Below, one piece after another: positions 7,622-17,632 of a DNA stretch of 64,000 nucleotides (its first letter is position 1; each line of letters begins with the position of its first letter). The notes under the pieces were generated by a model. The model was not told where the DNA came from and searched no databases. It saw only the letters and a program-made list of their open reading frames with translations. The DNA comes from an uncultured Collinsella sp. (lineage in GTDB: Bacteria; Actinomycetota; Coriobacteriia; Coriobacteriales; Coriobacteriaceae). The position numbers and the translations under genes were made by a program. The stretch is taken from NCBI GenBank assembly GCA_900540945.1, contig UQHQ01000004.1, positions 1 to 64,000 on the forward strand, in the 5' to 3' direction.

Positions 7622-9487
7622 ATGACAAATGACTATCGCCGCGGTTCCGATGGGGGCCGCGGTTCTGGACGTCCCTCGTCGCGGGGACGTTCTGGTTATC
7701 AAGGAACGGGTCGGCAATCTTACAACGCCGGGCAGTCCCGTGGCAACGACCCGGCGTCGCGACTTCGCGGCTCGGGCGGCCCTCAAGTGCATAACACCAG
7801 GTCGCGCAAGAGTTCGTCGACCGAATGGCTCACAGGCGCACCTCTGCCTCGCCGCAAAGCCGTCATGGGCTTCATCGGGCTTGGCTTGGGCTTGGGCGTC
7901 TTTCGCCTTGCCGACTATCAAATTGTCGAAGCCGATAAACTGCGCGAGCGTGCCGATGCGCGCCGCCTGCTTGCGCAGACCCTCTATGCCAAACGCGGCA
8001 CCATCTACGACCGCAACGGCAACGTGCTGGCGTCGTCGGTCGAATGTCGCAACATCGCCGTGAACCCGCAGCTTGTCGAGGATGTTGACAAGACGGTGTC
8101 GGCGCTGGTCAAGGCAACTGGAATCGATAAAAAGACCTGCCGCAAGCTCGTTGAGTCCGATGGAACCTGGGTGTATATCAAGCGCCAAGTGGACGAAGAC
8201 GATGTTGCGGCGCTGGAGAAGAAGAACCTGCCCGGCGTGCTTTTTGAGCAGGCCATGAAGCGCGTATATCCATACGGCAATCTGGCATCGCAGGTGCTGG
8301 GTGTAGTGAATGTAGACAACGACGGCTTGACGGGTCTCGAAAAGCAATACAACAAGCTTCTGACCGGCACGAACGGTTCTCTCGTACGAGAGCGCGCGAG
8401 GGACGGCAGCTATATCGCGGGCGGTGCCTATAAAAAGGTGGCTGCGGTCGACGGCGTTGATATCGTGACGACGCTCGACGTCAATATCCAGCGTGCGGCC
8501 GAGGATGCCCTGGCAGAGGCAGTTGAGAAGACTAAGGCCAAGAACGGCTCGGCGCTGGTCACCGATCCTACGACAGGCGAGATCTTGGCAGCCTGCTCGT
8601 ATCCGACCTACGACCAGACCGATCTGGAAAACGCCAAGACCGAGGATATGAACTTGCGCCTGGTCACCGACGCCTACGAGCCCGGCTCGGTCTTTAAGAC
8701 GCTCGTGGCGGGCGCCGGCTTCGACTTGGGCGTCGTGCGATCGAGTACGTCGTTTGAGGTGCCGGCAAGCATCAAGGTGGGCGACGATACCGTCACCGAT
8801 GCCGACAAGCGCGACTATGCCATGACCATGGATGTGCGCGAGATGATGCGCCGTTCGTCCAACGTGGGCTTTGTCCTAGTGGGGCGCAAGATCGGTGCCG
8901 ACGACTTTGCCGCCTATGAGGACAAGTGGGGCATCGGTCATAGTTCCGGTGTAGATTTTCCGGGCGAGAGCCTGGGTATCGTCAAGGAGCGTGACCAGTA
9001 TGACGGCGCCACGCTGGGCTCGATGAGCTTTGGACAGGCACTGTCCGTCTCGCCGATTGAGATCGCACGTGCCGTGGGCGGCATCGCCAACGGCGGTGTG
9101 ATGATGACACCGCACTTCTATAAGTCCAGCAAAGGCGACGAGAAGGACTGGGGTGAAGGCGAGCGCGCGATTTCGGAGGACGCCGCATCCCAGGTGACAT
9201 CGTGCATGCAGACGGTCGTGTCCGAGGGAACGGGCGTTGGCGGCGCGGTTGACGGCTATGACGTGGCGGGTAAGACCGGTACGGCCGAACGTGCCGACGA
9301 GAACGGCGGCTACCTCAAGGAGAACTACATGTCGTCTTTTATGGGCTTTGCACCGGCACAATCGCCCAAGGTGCTGTGCTATATCACGCTCGACGGAACG
9401 CCGAGCGGCTCAGATGCCGCTGCGGTGCCGTTCCAGTCCATTATGGCCAACGCGCTCGACGTGCTGGGTATCCCGCGCACGAAGTAG
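7622..9487 (+). CDS. ftsI: Septal peptidoglycan transpeptidase (class B PBP)
   Basis: This 621-residue penicillin-binding protein cross-links septal peptidoglycan. An Arg/Gly-rich cytoplasmic tail (about 1-75) is followed by one membrane anchor (GFIGLGLGLGVFRLADYQI), the dimerisation domain opening with KRGTIYDRNGNVLA, and the transpeptidase domain. Its three catalytic motifs are the SxxK in EPGSVFKTL, SSN in MRRSSNVGF, and KTGTAER. No PASTA repeats are present. The start lies 17 bases after ftsL. Confidence 0.93.
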   Translation: MTNDYRRGSDGGRGSGRPSSRGRSGYQGTGRQSYNAGQSRGNDPASRLRGSGGPQVHNTRSRKSSSTEWLTGAPLPRRKAVMGFIGLGLGLGVFRLADYQIVEADKLRERADARRLLAQTLYAKRGTIYDRNGNVLASSVECRNIAVNPQLVEDVDKTVSALVKATGIDKKTCRKLVESDGTWVYIKRQVDEDDVAALEKKNLPGVLFEQAMKRVYPYGNLASQVLGVVNVDNDGLTGLEKQYNKLLTGTNGSLVRERARDGSYIAGGAYKKVAAVDGVDIVTTLDVNIQRAAEDALAEAVEKTKAKNGSALVTDPTTGEILAACSYPTYDQTDLENAKTEDMNLRLVTDAYEPGSVFKTLVAGAGFDLGVVRSSTSFEVPASIKVGDDTVTDADKRDYAMTMDVREMMRRSSNVGFVLVGRKIGADDFAAYEDKWGIGHSSGVDFPGESLGIVKERDQYDGATLGSMSFGQALSVSPIEIARAVGGIANGGVMMTPHFYKSSKGDEKDWGEGERAISEDAASQVTSCMQTVVSEGTGVGGAVDGYDVAGKTGTAERADENGGYLKENYMSSFMGFAPAQSPKVLCYITLDGTPSGSDAAAVPFQSIMANALDVLGIPRTK

Positions 9488-9613
9488 GGGGTTACAATCT
9501 TTGGGGCGTGGTTTGTTGTCCCATATGAGGGTGTTCACATGCCCTGCACCACGCATGTGCGGCGCTGGGATACAATACGCCGATAGCATTATTAGGTTTA
9601 CAGGGGAGCTGCA

Positions 9614-11038
9614 ATGATAGAGATCGCCGTCAACAACCTCGCGGCCGCAACAGGGGCCCGAACCGTGACGGGAGAAGCCGATCGGGTATGCCGCGGGTGC
9701 GTTATCGACTCGCGCCAGGTCGAGGAAGGGACGATTTTCGTCGCCTTTCCCGGTGAAAACGTCGACGGCAATGACTTTGCTTCCCGTGCCGTCCAGTCGG
9801 GTGCCGGCGCCGTCGTGATGACGCGTGAGCCCGAGGCCGAGCTGGTCTCGATGGCGCAGGACAAGGGGTGCGCCATCCTGCTGACCGATGATCCCGAGGA
9901 GTTTCTGCTGCGTTTGGCGCACACGTATCGCCTGGAGCTTGGCTGCCTGGTCGTTGGCATTACCGGTTCCATCGGCAAGACGACGACCAAGGACGTGCTC
10001 GCCGCCGTGCTCGCCAAGCGCTATCGTGTCTGGGCCACCAAGGGCAATTTCAATAACCTGATCGGCATGCCGCTCACGGTGCTTTCCGCTCCGACCGATA
10101 CCGAGGTCCTGGTGCTCGAGATGGGCATGAACCATTTCCACGAGATTGAGCGCCTGTCCAAGTCCGCCAATCCCAACCTTGCCATCGTGAGCAAGATTGG
10201 TACCTCTCACATCGGCATTTTGGGCAGCCGCGAGAACATCGCCCGCGCTAAGGCCGAGATTGTCCAGGGTATGTGCGCCGCCGGCGACTTCTTGCCGCTG
10301 CTGGTTTTGGGCGGTGAGGACGACTTTACGCCGTTCATTCGCGATACGTTCGCCCAGCCTGCCGGTATCGATGTGATGCTGGCCGGCGTCTCGGACGATG
10401 ATGAGGTCCGTGCCCGCGACATTCGTGTTGATGACGAGGGCCGTCCGGTCTTTACGCTCGATTTTGGCCAGGGTGAGACGACCGATACCATGCTTGCCAT
10501 CCCCGGTGTGCAGTCCGTCCCAAATGCCGTTAAGGCCGCCGCGGTTGCCTATCGCCTGGGCGTGACGCCCGAGCAGATCGATGCTGCCTTTAGAGGCCTC
10601 ACGATCACCGGTCACCGCCAGGAGATCAAGCGCGCCAAGAGCGGCGCCCTCGTCATTGACGATTCCTATAACGCCAGTGCCGAATCCATGGCTGCTGGTC
10701 TCGATCTGCTGTGCTCGCTTTCGTGCACGGGGTCTCGCATGGCGATCCTGGGCGAGATGGGCGAGATGGGCGATGAGGCTCCTCGCATGCATGAGCTCGT
10801 GGGCGCCTATGCCGCCGCCAAGAAGCTCGACATGCTGGCGTGCGTGGGTGGTGAGCTGGCCCAGCTTATGGCCGATGCCGCGCGCATGATGGGTATGGAC
10901 GAGGACCGCATCCAGGTGTTCTCCGATTATCAGCAGGTGCTCGACCGCATGGGCGGTGCGCTTGAAAAACATGATGTTGTACTGGTCAAGGGTTCCCGCT
11001 TTGTTGAGCTCGACCGCTTTGTGGAAGGTGTGTGCTAG
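9614..11038 (+). CDS. murF: UDP-MurNAc-tripeptide D-Ala-D-Ala ligase
   Basis: MurF adds D-Ala-D-Ala to UDP-MurNAc-tripeptide using ATP. The 474 residues match the family. The N-terminal domain has VIDSRQVEEGTIFVAFPG. The central domain has the ATP loop GITGSIGKTTTKD followed by KGNFNNLIGMP. The C-terminal ligase domain carries VIDDSYNASAESM. The 126-base gap after ftsI holds a possible -10 (TACAAT, 9571-9576). murE, normally between ftsI and murF, is absent here. Confidence 0.95.
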   Translation: MIEIAVNNLAAATGARTVTGEADRVCRGCVIDSRQVEEGTIFVAFPGENVDGNDFASRAVQSGAGAVVMTREPEAELVSMAQDKGCAILLTDDPEEFLLRLAHTYRLELGCLVVGITGSIGKTTTKDVLAAVLAKRYRVWATKGNFNNLIGMPLTVLSAPTDTEVLVLEMGMNHFHEIERLSKSANPNLAIVSKIGTSHIGILGSRENIARAKAEIVQGMCAAGDFLPLLVLGGEDDFTPFIRDTFAQPAGIDVMLAGVSDDDEVRARDIRVDDEGRPVFTLDFGQGETTDTMLAIPGVQSVPNAVKAAAVAYRLGVTPEQIDAAFRGLTITGHRQEIKRAKSGALVIDDSYNASAESMAAGLDLLCSLSCTGSRMAILGEMGEMGDEAPRMHELVGAYAAAKKLDMLACVGGELAQLMADAARMMGMDEDRIQVFSDYQQVLDRMGGALEKHDVVLVKGSRFVELDRFVEGVC

Positions 11039-11041
11039 CCC

Positions 11042-12061
11042 ATGTTCGGCAATCCCTCGTATCCAACGTATCAGGCTTTTTTGGGGCTTGGCATCGCCGC
11101 TGCCATTGCGCTGCTGCTCATGCCGTGGTGGATCAAGCTGCTCAAGGTCGAGGGTATCGGCCAGCAGGTTCGTGCCGACGGCCCCAAGCGTCATTTGGTT
11201 AAGCAGGGAACGCCCACCATGGGTGGCGTTGTCATCCTCGTCGCGATCTCGCTGACCTGCCTGCTGATGGGCAAGCTCACCACCGAGCTCGTGCTCGTGC
11301 TGCTTGCCACGCTGGCGACCGGCGTGCTGGGCCTGATCGACGACCTGACCTCCGTTACGCATGGGCGCTCTCTCGGTCTGACGCCCCATGCCAAGATGAT
11401 CGGCCTAACCATTATCTGTGTCACCTTTACGGTGCTTGCCGTCAACTGGTGCGGCGTTGCCCCCGAGATTCGTTTTCCCGGCGGCCTGACGATTGACCTC
11501 GGTGTTCTTTCGACCACCATCTGCGGCCTTTCGTTCCCGTGGCTCTACATTGTCTTTTGCTGGCTGATGATCGCCGGTCTTTCTAATGCCGTGAACCTGA
11601 CCGATGGCCTTGACGGTCTTGCTGGCGGCACCTCCATGATTGCCATGCTCGCCATGGCTGCGATGGCGTTTTTGCACGGAGACGTGAACCTGTCCATCTT
11701 CTGCACCGCGTGTGCCGGTGCCTGCTTGGGCTTTCTGTGGTTCAACTGCTATCCGGCGAGCATCTTTATGGGCGATACCGGCTCGCTTGCCCTGGGCGCC
11801 GCGTTTGCCTGCACGTCCATCATGACCAACACCGAGGTCGTCTCCCTCATCATCGGTGGCCTGTTTATCGTTGAGACCCTGTCGGTCATGATTCAGGTTG
11901 TCTACTTCCACTTTACGCACAAGCGCGTCTTCCTTATGGCGCCCATCCATCATCATTTCGAAAAGAAGGGCTGGGCCGAGACCAAGGTCGTCATCCGTTT
12001 TTGGATTATCGCTGCGGCCTTTGGTGCCGTTGGCCTTGCTCTGTTCTTCCAGTTGGGATAG
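11042..12061 (+). CDS. mraY: Phospho-MurNAc-pentapeptide translocase
   Basis: MraY is an integral membrane enzyme that transfers phospho-MurNAc-pentapeptide to undecaprenyl phosphate, giving lipid I. The 339 residues carry about ten membrane segments. Signature blocks are GPKRHLVKQGTPTMGG, the aspartates of LIDDLTSVTHGRSLGL, NLTDGLDGLAGG, FMGDTGSLALG and the C-terminal HHHFEKKGW. It begins three bases after the murF stop. Confidence 0.96.
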   Translation: MFGNPSYPTYQAFLGLGIAAAIALLLMPWWIKLLKVEGIGQQVRADGPKRHLVKQGTPTMGGVVILVAISLTCLLMGKLTTELVLVLLATLATGVLGLIDDLTSVTHGRSLGLTPHAKMIGLTIICVTFTVLAVNWCGVAPEIRFPGGLTIDLGVLSTTICGLSFPWLYIVFCWLMIAGLSNAVNLTDGLDGLAGGTSMIAMLAMAAMAFLHGDVNLSIFCTACAGACLGFLWFNCYPASIFMGDTGSLALGAAFACTSIMTNTEVVSLIIGGLFIVETLSVMIQVVYFHFTHKRVFLMAPIHHHFEKKGWAETKVVIRFWIIAAAFGAVGLALFFQLG

Positions 12062-12070
12062 TGGTCTTTC

Positions 12071-13477
12071 ATGTCTCTTGCTGATGTCTTTAGCCTGCTC
12101 GTTTTGGGTCAGGGCAAATCCGGTCTCGATGTCGCCCGCTGGGCGCTGGCACATCCCGAGCGCGTAAGTGCCGTTACCGTGTATGGCGGTGGCACCTCTG
12201 AGCCCAATGACGCCACGCGTGCGCTCGAGGCTGCTGGTGCGTCGTTTGTCTATGGGACCGAACAGGTCGAGGGCGCCTATGACGTATGCGTGACGTGCCC
12301 GGGCATCTCGGAGTTCTCGGGCTTCTTTAAGGCCGGGCGCGAGCATGCCGCCCAGATTATGGGTGAGCCCGAGTTTGCCTATCGTCTGTCGCCCGATAAC
12401 TGGATTGCCATCACGGGCACCAACGGCAAGACGACCACCACGTCGCTGACTGATTATCTGCTTAAGGCTGCCGGCGAGGCCAGCGTTGCTGTCGGCAACA
12501 TCGGCGAGCCGCCGGTCAACGAGATTGACGGCCGAGCCCACAACGAGTGGTTTGTGGCTGAGCTCTCGAGCTATCAGATTGCTACGACAACCGAGCTCCA
12601 CCCCCGCGTGGCGGTGCTGCTCAACATCACTCCCGACCACTTGGGCTGGCATAAGAGCCATAAGAACTATGCGCTTGCCAAGATTAAACTGTTTGACAAT
12701 ATGGTCGATGACGATCTGGCGGTTGTCGACGTCGAAGACGCCGGCATTCACGAGTTCGATGAGTACATCTACACGCCGGGTCGTCGCATCTGCAAGGTTG
12801 CCTTTGACGAGCCTGAGGGCGAGGATGCCGCCTTTGTGCGCGATGACAAGATGATCGTGCGTCTGAAGGGCGTCGAGACCCCGCTCATCGCTACATCCGA
12901 GCTCAAGATCTCGGGCCATCACAATGTTATCAATGCCCTGTGCGCTGCCACGGCTGCCTTGGCGGTCGGTGCCGATGTCGATGGTGTCTGCCGCGGTCTT
13001 GCCTCGTTCCAGCCGCTCGAGCACCGCGTGGAGCCGTGTGGCGAGATTGACGGCGTGCGCTACGTCAACGATTCCAAGGCGACCAACACCGATGCGGTCG
13101 AGAAGGCACTGACGGCATTTCCCGATGACGACGTGATCTTGCTGCTCGGCGGCCACGATAAGGGCACGCCGCTCACGGACTTCGCGCGCGTCGTTATGGA
13201 TAACGTACGCTCGGTCGTCTGCTTTGGCGATGCGCGCGAGCGCTTCACCGCCGCTATGGACGAGGCCGATGTCGATGGCGATGTGGATATCGCCCAGGCG
13301 GATGACCTACGCGACGCCGTGGACGTTGCTCGTTCGTTGTCGAGCCGTGGTGACGTGATCTTACTTTCACCTGCCTGCTCTTCGTTCGATGAGTTCTCGG
13401 GCTATGAGGAGCGCGGCCGCGTGTTTAAGGACTATGTGGCTCAGCTTGCCGCTACAGCGAAATCACAAATGGAATAG
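12071..13477 (+). CDS. murD: UDP-MurNAc-L-alanine:D-glutamate ligase
   Basis: MurD adds D-glutamate to UDP-MurNAc-L-Ala. The 468 residues have the Mur ligase plan: an N-terminal UDP-binding fold (LLVLGQGKSGLDVARWAL), the ATP loop AITGTNGKTTTTSL, the central LNITPDHLGWH, and a C-terminal domain with YVNDSKATNTDAVEKAL and LLGGHDKG. It follows mraY by nine bases and runs into ftsW with an eight-base gap. Confidence 0.95.
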   Translation: MSLADVFSLLVLGQGKSGLDVARWALAHPERVSAVTVYGGGTSEPNDATRALEAAGASFVYGTEQVEGAYDVCVTCPGISEFSGFFKAGREHAAQIMGEPEFAYRLSPDNWIAITGTNGKTTTTSLTDYLLKAAGEASVAVGNIGEPPVNEIDGRAHNEWFVAELSSYQIATTTELHPRVAVLLNITPDHLGWHKSHKNYALAKIKLFDNMVDDDLAVVDVEDAGIHEFDEYIYTPGRRICKVAFDEPEGEDAAFVRDDKMIVRLKGVETPLIATSELKISGHHNVINALCAATAALAVGADVDGVCRGLASFQPLEHRVEPCGEIDGVRYVNDSKATNTDAVEKALTAFPDDDVILLLGGHDKGTPLTDFARVVMDNVRSVVCFGDARERFTAAMDEADVDGDVDIAQADDLRDAVDVARSLSSRGDVILLSPACSSFDEFSGYEERGRVFKDYVAQLAATAKSQME

Positions 13478-13485
13478 GGGTTGCG

Positions 13486-15006
13486 GTGAGAGAGGAGAGC
13501 CCCCGACAAGGTATGAGGAGGCCCGACTCGGACCGTGCTTCCTCACGGCGCATCACATCGCGTTCCAGCCGCGGCGGGCAGTCGTTTAGCGAACGCTATA
13601 TTGCCGGCGTTCCCGCCCGTATCATGCGCCCCCGTTTGATATTCATGGCCTGCTTGTTTACCTTGGTATGCTTTGGCCTGCTGATGGTGTACTCGGCGTC
13701 TTCGGTCGAGGCGCTGCACGAGAATGGCTCGGCGACGTTTTTTCTGGGTCGACAGGCCGCGTTTGCCGTGGTCGGTGTTCTGGCGCTGATTGCCATCGTG
13801 CGCGTTTTGCCGGACAGCTGGTTTGGGGAGGATGTGCTCAGGATCTTCCTCATCGGCATGATAGGGCTACTGCTTCTGGTGTTCTTGGTGGGCAGCGGCA
13901 GCCGTGGCGCCACGCGCTGGCTCAACATCGCCGGTATTCAGTTCCAGCCTTCCGAGTTTTTAAAGCCATTTGCCATTGCGTATTCGGCCATCATGCTTGA
14001 TCGCTTCTTTTCGCCCGGTGGCAACATCAACGAATTCCTTCGCAAGATGGGCATCTACCTGGGCATTTCGCTCTTTCTGATCTTTATCCAGCCCGATTTC
14101 GGTACTGTCCTGATCATCCTGTTGACCCTCATGTGCATGGCTTTGTTTGCGGGTCTCGACCCCAGATTTATCATCGGCGTGCTAATCTTCGGCATTCTCG
14201 TGATCGTGATTGCGCTTGTCGCAGAGCCGTACCGTATGGTGCGTATTCAGGTTGCCTTGAACCCTTGGGCCGACGAGTATGGTGACGGCTATCAGGCCAC
14301 GCTTGCCATCATGGCCTTTGCCTCGGGCGGTCTGTTTGGCCGTGGCATCGGCAACTCAACCATGAAGTACTCGTATCTGCCCGAGGCGCACAATGACTAC
14401 ATCCTGGCCATCATTGGCGAGGAAGTCGGTTTTGTCGGAACCGTGCTATTCTTCTTGGTGTTTGCGATGCTGATCTACTCGGCGTTTCGCATTGCCGAGC
14501 AGGCGACCGATCGTCGGGGCGCGCTTATGGCGTCTGGCTCCGCGGTCATTCTCGCGGTGCAGTTTTTGATTAACGCGCTGGGCATCCTCAACGTGTTTCC
14601 CATGACGGGCAAACCGCTGCCGTTTATTAGCTACGGCGGTTCGTCGATTATTGTGTCGCTTATGCTTGCCGGGTTGATTCTGCGCGTTTCGTACGAGAGC
14701 GCCCGCCGCGATGAGTATGACCGCCGCCGTGAGAGCTTCGCCGTTATGGACGAGAGCACCGCCGGCGTGGCCCATGTGCGCGGTGAACGACCTTCGCGTA
14801 GCGGCTTTACCGTTCTGGATGGTTCTGCATCCGAGCCGGCAGCTCGTCCACGCCCGCGAACGGCTCCGCAAGGTCGTCTGCAGCGCCCCAGCCCTCGCAA
14901 CGCGGGCGGCGGATATAATCGAATCGATTTGAACTCGGACCCGTCGGCGCGTCTGCGTACCGACGACCAGGGACCGCGTGTACGAAGGGACTACCATGAC
15001 CGATAA
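13486..15006 (+). CDS. ftsW: Septal peptidoglycan polymerase FtsW
   Basis: FtsW is a SEDS-family glycosyltransferase that polymerises lipid II with FtsI at the septum. The 506 residues carry about ten membrane segments after a 45-residue basic N-terminus. Family blocks include GSRGATRWLNIAGIQFQPSE, IQPDFGTVLII, HNDYILAIIGEEVGFVG and the C-terminal KPLPFISYGGSS. A long Arg-rich cytoplasmic tail follows. The start is GTG at 13486; an ATG at 13513 is the alternative. Its 3' end overlaps murG by 11 bases. Confidence 0.95.
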   Translation: MREESPRQGMRRPDSDRASSRRITSRSSRGGQSFSERYIAGVPARIMRPRLIFMACLFTLVCFGLLMVYSASSVEALHENGSATFFLGRQAAFAVVGVLALIAIVRVLPDSWFGEDVLRIFLIGMIGLLLLVFLVGSGSRGATRWLNIAGIQFQPSEFLKPFAIAYSAIMLDRFFSPGGNINEFLRKMGIYLGISLFLIFIQPDFGTVLIILLTLMCMALFAGLDPRFIIGVLIFGILVIVIALVAEPYRMVRIQVALNPWADEYGDGYQATLAIMAFASGGLFGRGIGNSTMKYSYLPEAHNDYILAIIGEEVGFVGTVLFFLVFAMLIYSAFRIAEQATDRRGALMASGSAVILAVQFLINALGILNVFPMTGKPLPFISYGGSSIIVSLMLAGLILRVSYESARRDEYDRRRESFAVMDESTAGVAHVRGERPSRSGFTVLDGSASEPAARPRPRTAPQGRLQRPSPRNAGGGYNRIDLNSDPSARLRTDDQGPRVRRDYHDR

Positions 15007-16111
15007 AATGACCGTTGCTATTGCAGCCGGCGGCACGGCAGGGCACATCAACCCCGCGCTCGCCTTGGCCGAAGAGCTGCGTGACCGTGGCCACCACGTT
15101 GTGTTCGTGGGCCAGTCGCGCAAGCTCGAGGGTCGTTTGGTCCCCGAGGCTGGGTTTGATTTTGTGCCCATTACGGTCACGGGCTTCGACCGCTCCCGTC
15201 CTTGGACGGCGCTGACCTCGCTGTGGCGTGTCAACAAGGCCAAGCGTGCGCTCGCCAGTCATTTCTCAAAGGTCGGCAAGCCCGATGCCGCCATCGGTTT
15301 TGGTGCCTATGTCGAGGTTCCGCTGCTGGGGTGGTGCAAGGGCGCCGGCGTTCCGTATCTGCTGCATGAGCAGAACTCTGTTCCGGGCCTGGCCAACAAG
15401 ATGATGAACTCCCACGCCGCCCACGTGTGCATCTCGGTGCCGGCAGCGCGTTCGGTCTTTGAGCGCGAAGGTGACCCTGACCACGTGCTCATGACCGGCA
15501 ACCCCGTACGTCGCTCGGTAATCGAGGGCGATCGCGCTCGCGGCCGCAAGGCACTTGGTGTTCCCGAGGACGCTACGCTGCTGCTCGTCTTTGGCGGTTC
15601 ACTTGGCGCCCAGCACCTCAACGAGCGCGTGGTTTCGCTCAAAAACGAGCTGCTTTCGCGCAAGAACCTCTATGTGTTGCATTCGACGGGTGCCGACGGC
15701 TTTGAGGAGACCGAGCGCGCTTTGGCGCTGTCGCCCGAGGAGGCGAAGCGTTACCGCGTCCAGCCTTACATCGACAACATGGGCGATATGCTGGCTGCTG
15801 CCGATTTGGTGCTCTCGCGTTCGGGCGCATCGAGCGTGGCCGAGATCGCTGCGCTCGCCGTGCCCTCGGTGCTCGTGCCGTATCCGCATGCGACGGCCGA
15901 CCACCAAACCACCAATGCCCGTTATCTGGTCGACGCCGGGGCCGGCGTGCTCTGCGCCGATGCCGATATCGACGGTTCTGCCTTTGCCGATGAACTGCTG
16001 CACCTGGTCGATGACGCGGCGGCGCGCGACGCCATGCGTCAGGCGGCGCGTGGTCTGGCTCAGGATAGGGCCGCCGCTCTTCTGGCGGATGCGGTAGAGG
16101 GTTTGCGTTAG
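14996..16111 (+). CDS. murG: Lipid II synthase MurG
   Basis: MurG is a peripheral membrane GT-B glycosyltransferase that adds GlcNAc to lipid I. It has 371 residues. The N-terminal loop AAGGTAGHINPALALAEEL corresponds to the usual GGTGGH with Ala for one Gly. Other blocks are GFGAYVEVPLL, LHEQNSVPGLANK, GGSLGAQHLN and the donor-binding RSGASSVAEIAAL. A GTG at 14978 is also in frame, but AAGGGA five bases before the ATG at 14996 decides the start. Confidence 0.95.
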   Translation: MTDKMTVAIAAGGTAGHINPALALAEELRDRGHHVVFVGQSRKLEGRLVPEAGFDFVPITVTGFDRSRPWTALTSLWRVNKAKRALASHFSKVGKPDAAIGFGAYVEVPLLGWCKGAGVPYLLHEQNSVPGLANKMMNSHAAHVCISVPAARSVFEREGDPDHVLMTGNPVRRSVIEGDRARGRKALGVPEDATLLLVFGGSLGAQHLNERVVSLKNELLSRKNLYVLHSTGADGFEETERALALSPEEAKRYRVQPYIDNMGDMLAAADLVLSRSGASSVAEIAALAVPSVLVPYPHATADHQTTNARYLVDAGAGVLCADADIDGSAFADELLHLVDDAAARDAMRQAARGLAQDRAAALLADAVEGLR

Positions 16112-16208
16112 TTAGACGGGATATCGTCGGTCGCCCTCGCGCTGATGCGGTAGGTGCGGTACAGTTAACGGGTTACAGGCAGTGTTTACGCAAGGAGTAC
16201 ACGAGCAC

Positions 16209-17627
16209 ATGGCTGATTCCCAGACTGCAACCTCCGCGCCCGAGTTTAAGAGCGCCCACTTTATCGGTATCGGCGGCGCCGGCATGAGCGGCATCGCCCT
16301 CGTTCTGCACGAGCGCGGTTATGCCGTTACCGGCTCCGACCTTAAGACGTCGCGCTATATTCGCCAGCTTACCCGCGCCGGCGTGAAGGTGCATGTGGGC
16401 CATGAGGCCGCCACCATCGACGAGGTCAAGCCCGACGTCGTCGTGGTCTCTACCGCTATTCCCGAGTCCAACCCCGAGCTCGTCCGTGCGCGCGAGCTGG
16501 GTATTCCCGTGTGGCCTCGCGCCAAGATGCTCTCGGCTCTGGGCCACGGCTACACCACCGTCGCCGTTGCCGGTACTCACGGCAAGACCACGACCTCTTC
16601 GATGTGTGCCACCATGCTCGACCGCATGGGCCTGGACCCCAGCTTTCTGATCGGTGGCATTGTCGAGGGCTACGATACCAACGGCAAGAACGGCTCGGGC
16701 GACTACTTTGTCGCCGAGGCCGACGAGTCCGACAGTTCCTTCCTGTTCCTGAACCCCAACGTAGTCATTGTGACCAACGTCGAGGCCGACCACCTCGATC
16801 ACTACTCGGGTATCGAGGAGATCGAGGCGACTTTCGCCAAATTCATGAGCCTGGTGGGCGAGGACGGCACCGTCATCGTCTGCGGTGAGGACCCGCATCT
16901 GGTCGAGCTCGCCAAGTCGACGGGCCGTCACGTGCTTTCCTACGGCTTTGCCGAGAGCAACGACATCGTCTGCATGCACCCGGATGTCAAGGGCATCCAG
17001 AGCGACTTTATCGTTCGCTTTGAGGACGGCACTGAGCACGCTGTGGAGATCAAGAGCAATCCCGGTCGCCACAACATGCTCAACGCCACGGCGGTGCTCA
17101 CCGTCGCCCATGTCCTGGGCCTTGACATCGACGCCGCCGCCAAGGCGCTCTCGAGCTTTGAGGGCGTCCGCCGTCGCTTTACCCACGTGGGCGATATCGA
17201 TGGCATCACCGTGGTCGATGATTACGGCCATCACCCCACCGAGATCAAGGCGACGCTTGCTGCCGCTTCGTCGCTGGGCTACAAGCACGTCGACGTCGTG
17301 TTCCAGCCGCACCGCTATTCGCGCCTGCAGGCCCTGTGCGACGACTTTGCCGATGCATTTGCCAATGCCGATAAACTGCTGCTGATTGATGTGTTCTCGG
17401 CTGGCGAGATGCCCATTCCGGGTGTCACCTCTAAGATGCTCGCCGATACCGTGCGCGCCAAGCATCCTGGCAAGGAGGTCGTGTACTGCTCCAGCCGTCT
17501 TGAGCTCAATCAGGAGCTCGAGCAGATGGTGGGCGAGGGCGACCTGCTGCTCACAATGGGTGCCGGTGACGTTACGACCGTCGGTCCCGAGTTTATCGAG
17601 TATCTGACTGCCAAGAAAGACGCTTAA
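16209..17627 (+). CDS. murC: UDP-MurNAc:L-alanine ligase
   Basis: MurC attaches L-alanine to UDP-MurNAc. It has 472 residues. The N-terminal fold has FIGIGGAGMSGIAL, the ATP loop is VAGTHGKTTTSSM, the central domain has NVEADHLDHYSG, and the C-terminal domain has VDDYGHHPTEIKATL. AAGGAG at 16192-16197 supports the ATG at 16209 over an in-frame GTG at 16182. The 97-base gap after murG shows no clear promoter. murB starts five bases downstream. Confidence 0.95.
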   Translation: MADSQTATSAPEFKSAHFIGIGGAGMSGIALVLHERGYAVTGSDLKTSRYIRQLTRAGVKVHVGHEAATIDEVKPDVVVVSTAIPESNPELVRARELGIPVWPRAKMLSALGHGYTTVAVAGTHGKTTTSSMCATMLDRMGLDPSFLIGGIVEGYDTNGKNGSGDYFVAEADESDSSFLFLNPNVVIVTNVEADHLDHYSGIEEIEATFAKFMSLVGEDGTVIVCGEDPHLVELAKSTGRHVLSYGFAESNDIVCMHPDVKGIQSDFIVRFEDGTEHAVEIKSNPGRHNMLNATAVLTVAHVLGLDIDAAAKALSSFEGVRRRFTHVGDIDGITVVDDYGHHPTEIKATLAAASSLGYKHVDVVFQPHRYSRLQALCDDFADAFANADKLLLIDVFSAGEMPIPGVTSKMLADTVRAKHPGKEVVYCSSRLELNQELEQMVGEGDLLLTMGAGDVTTVGPEFIEYLTAKKDA

Positions 17628-17632
17628 GTCTA

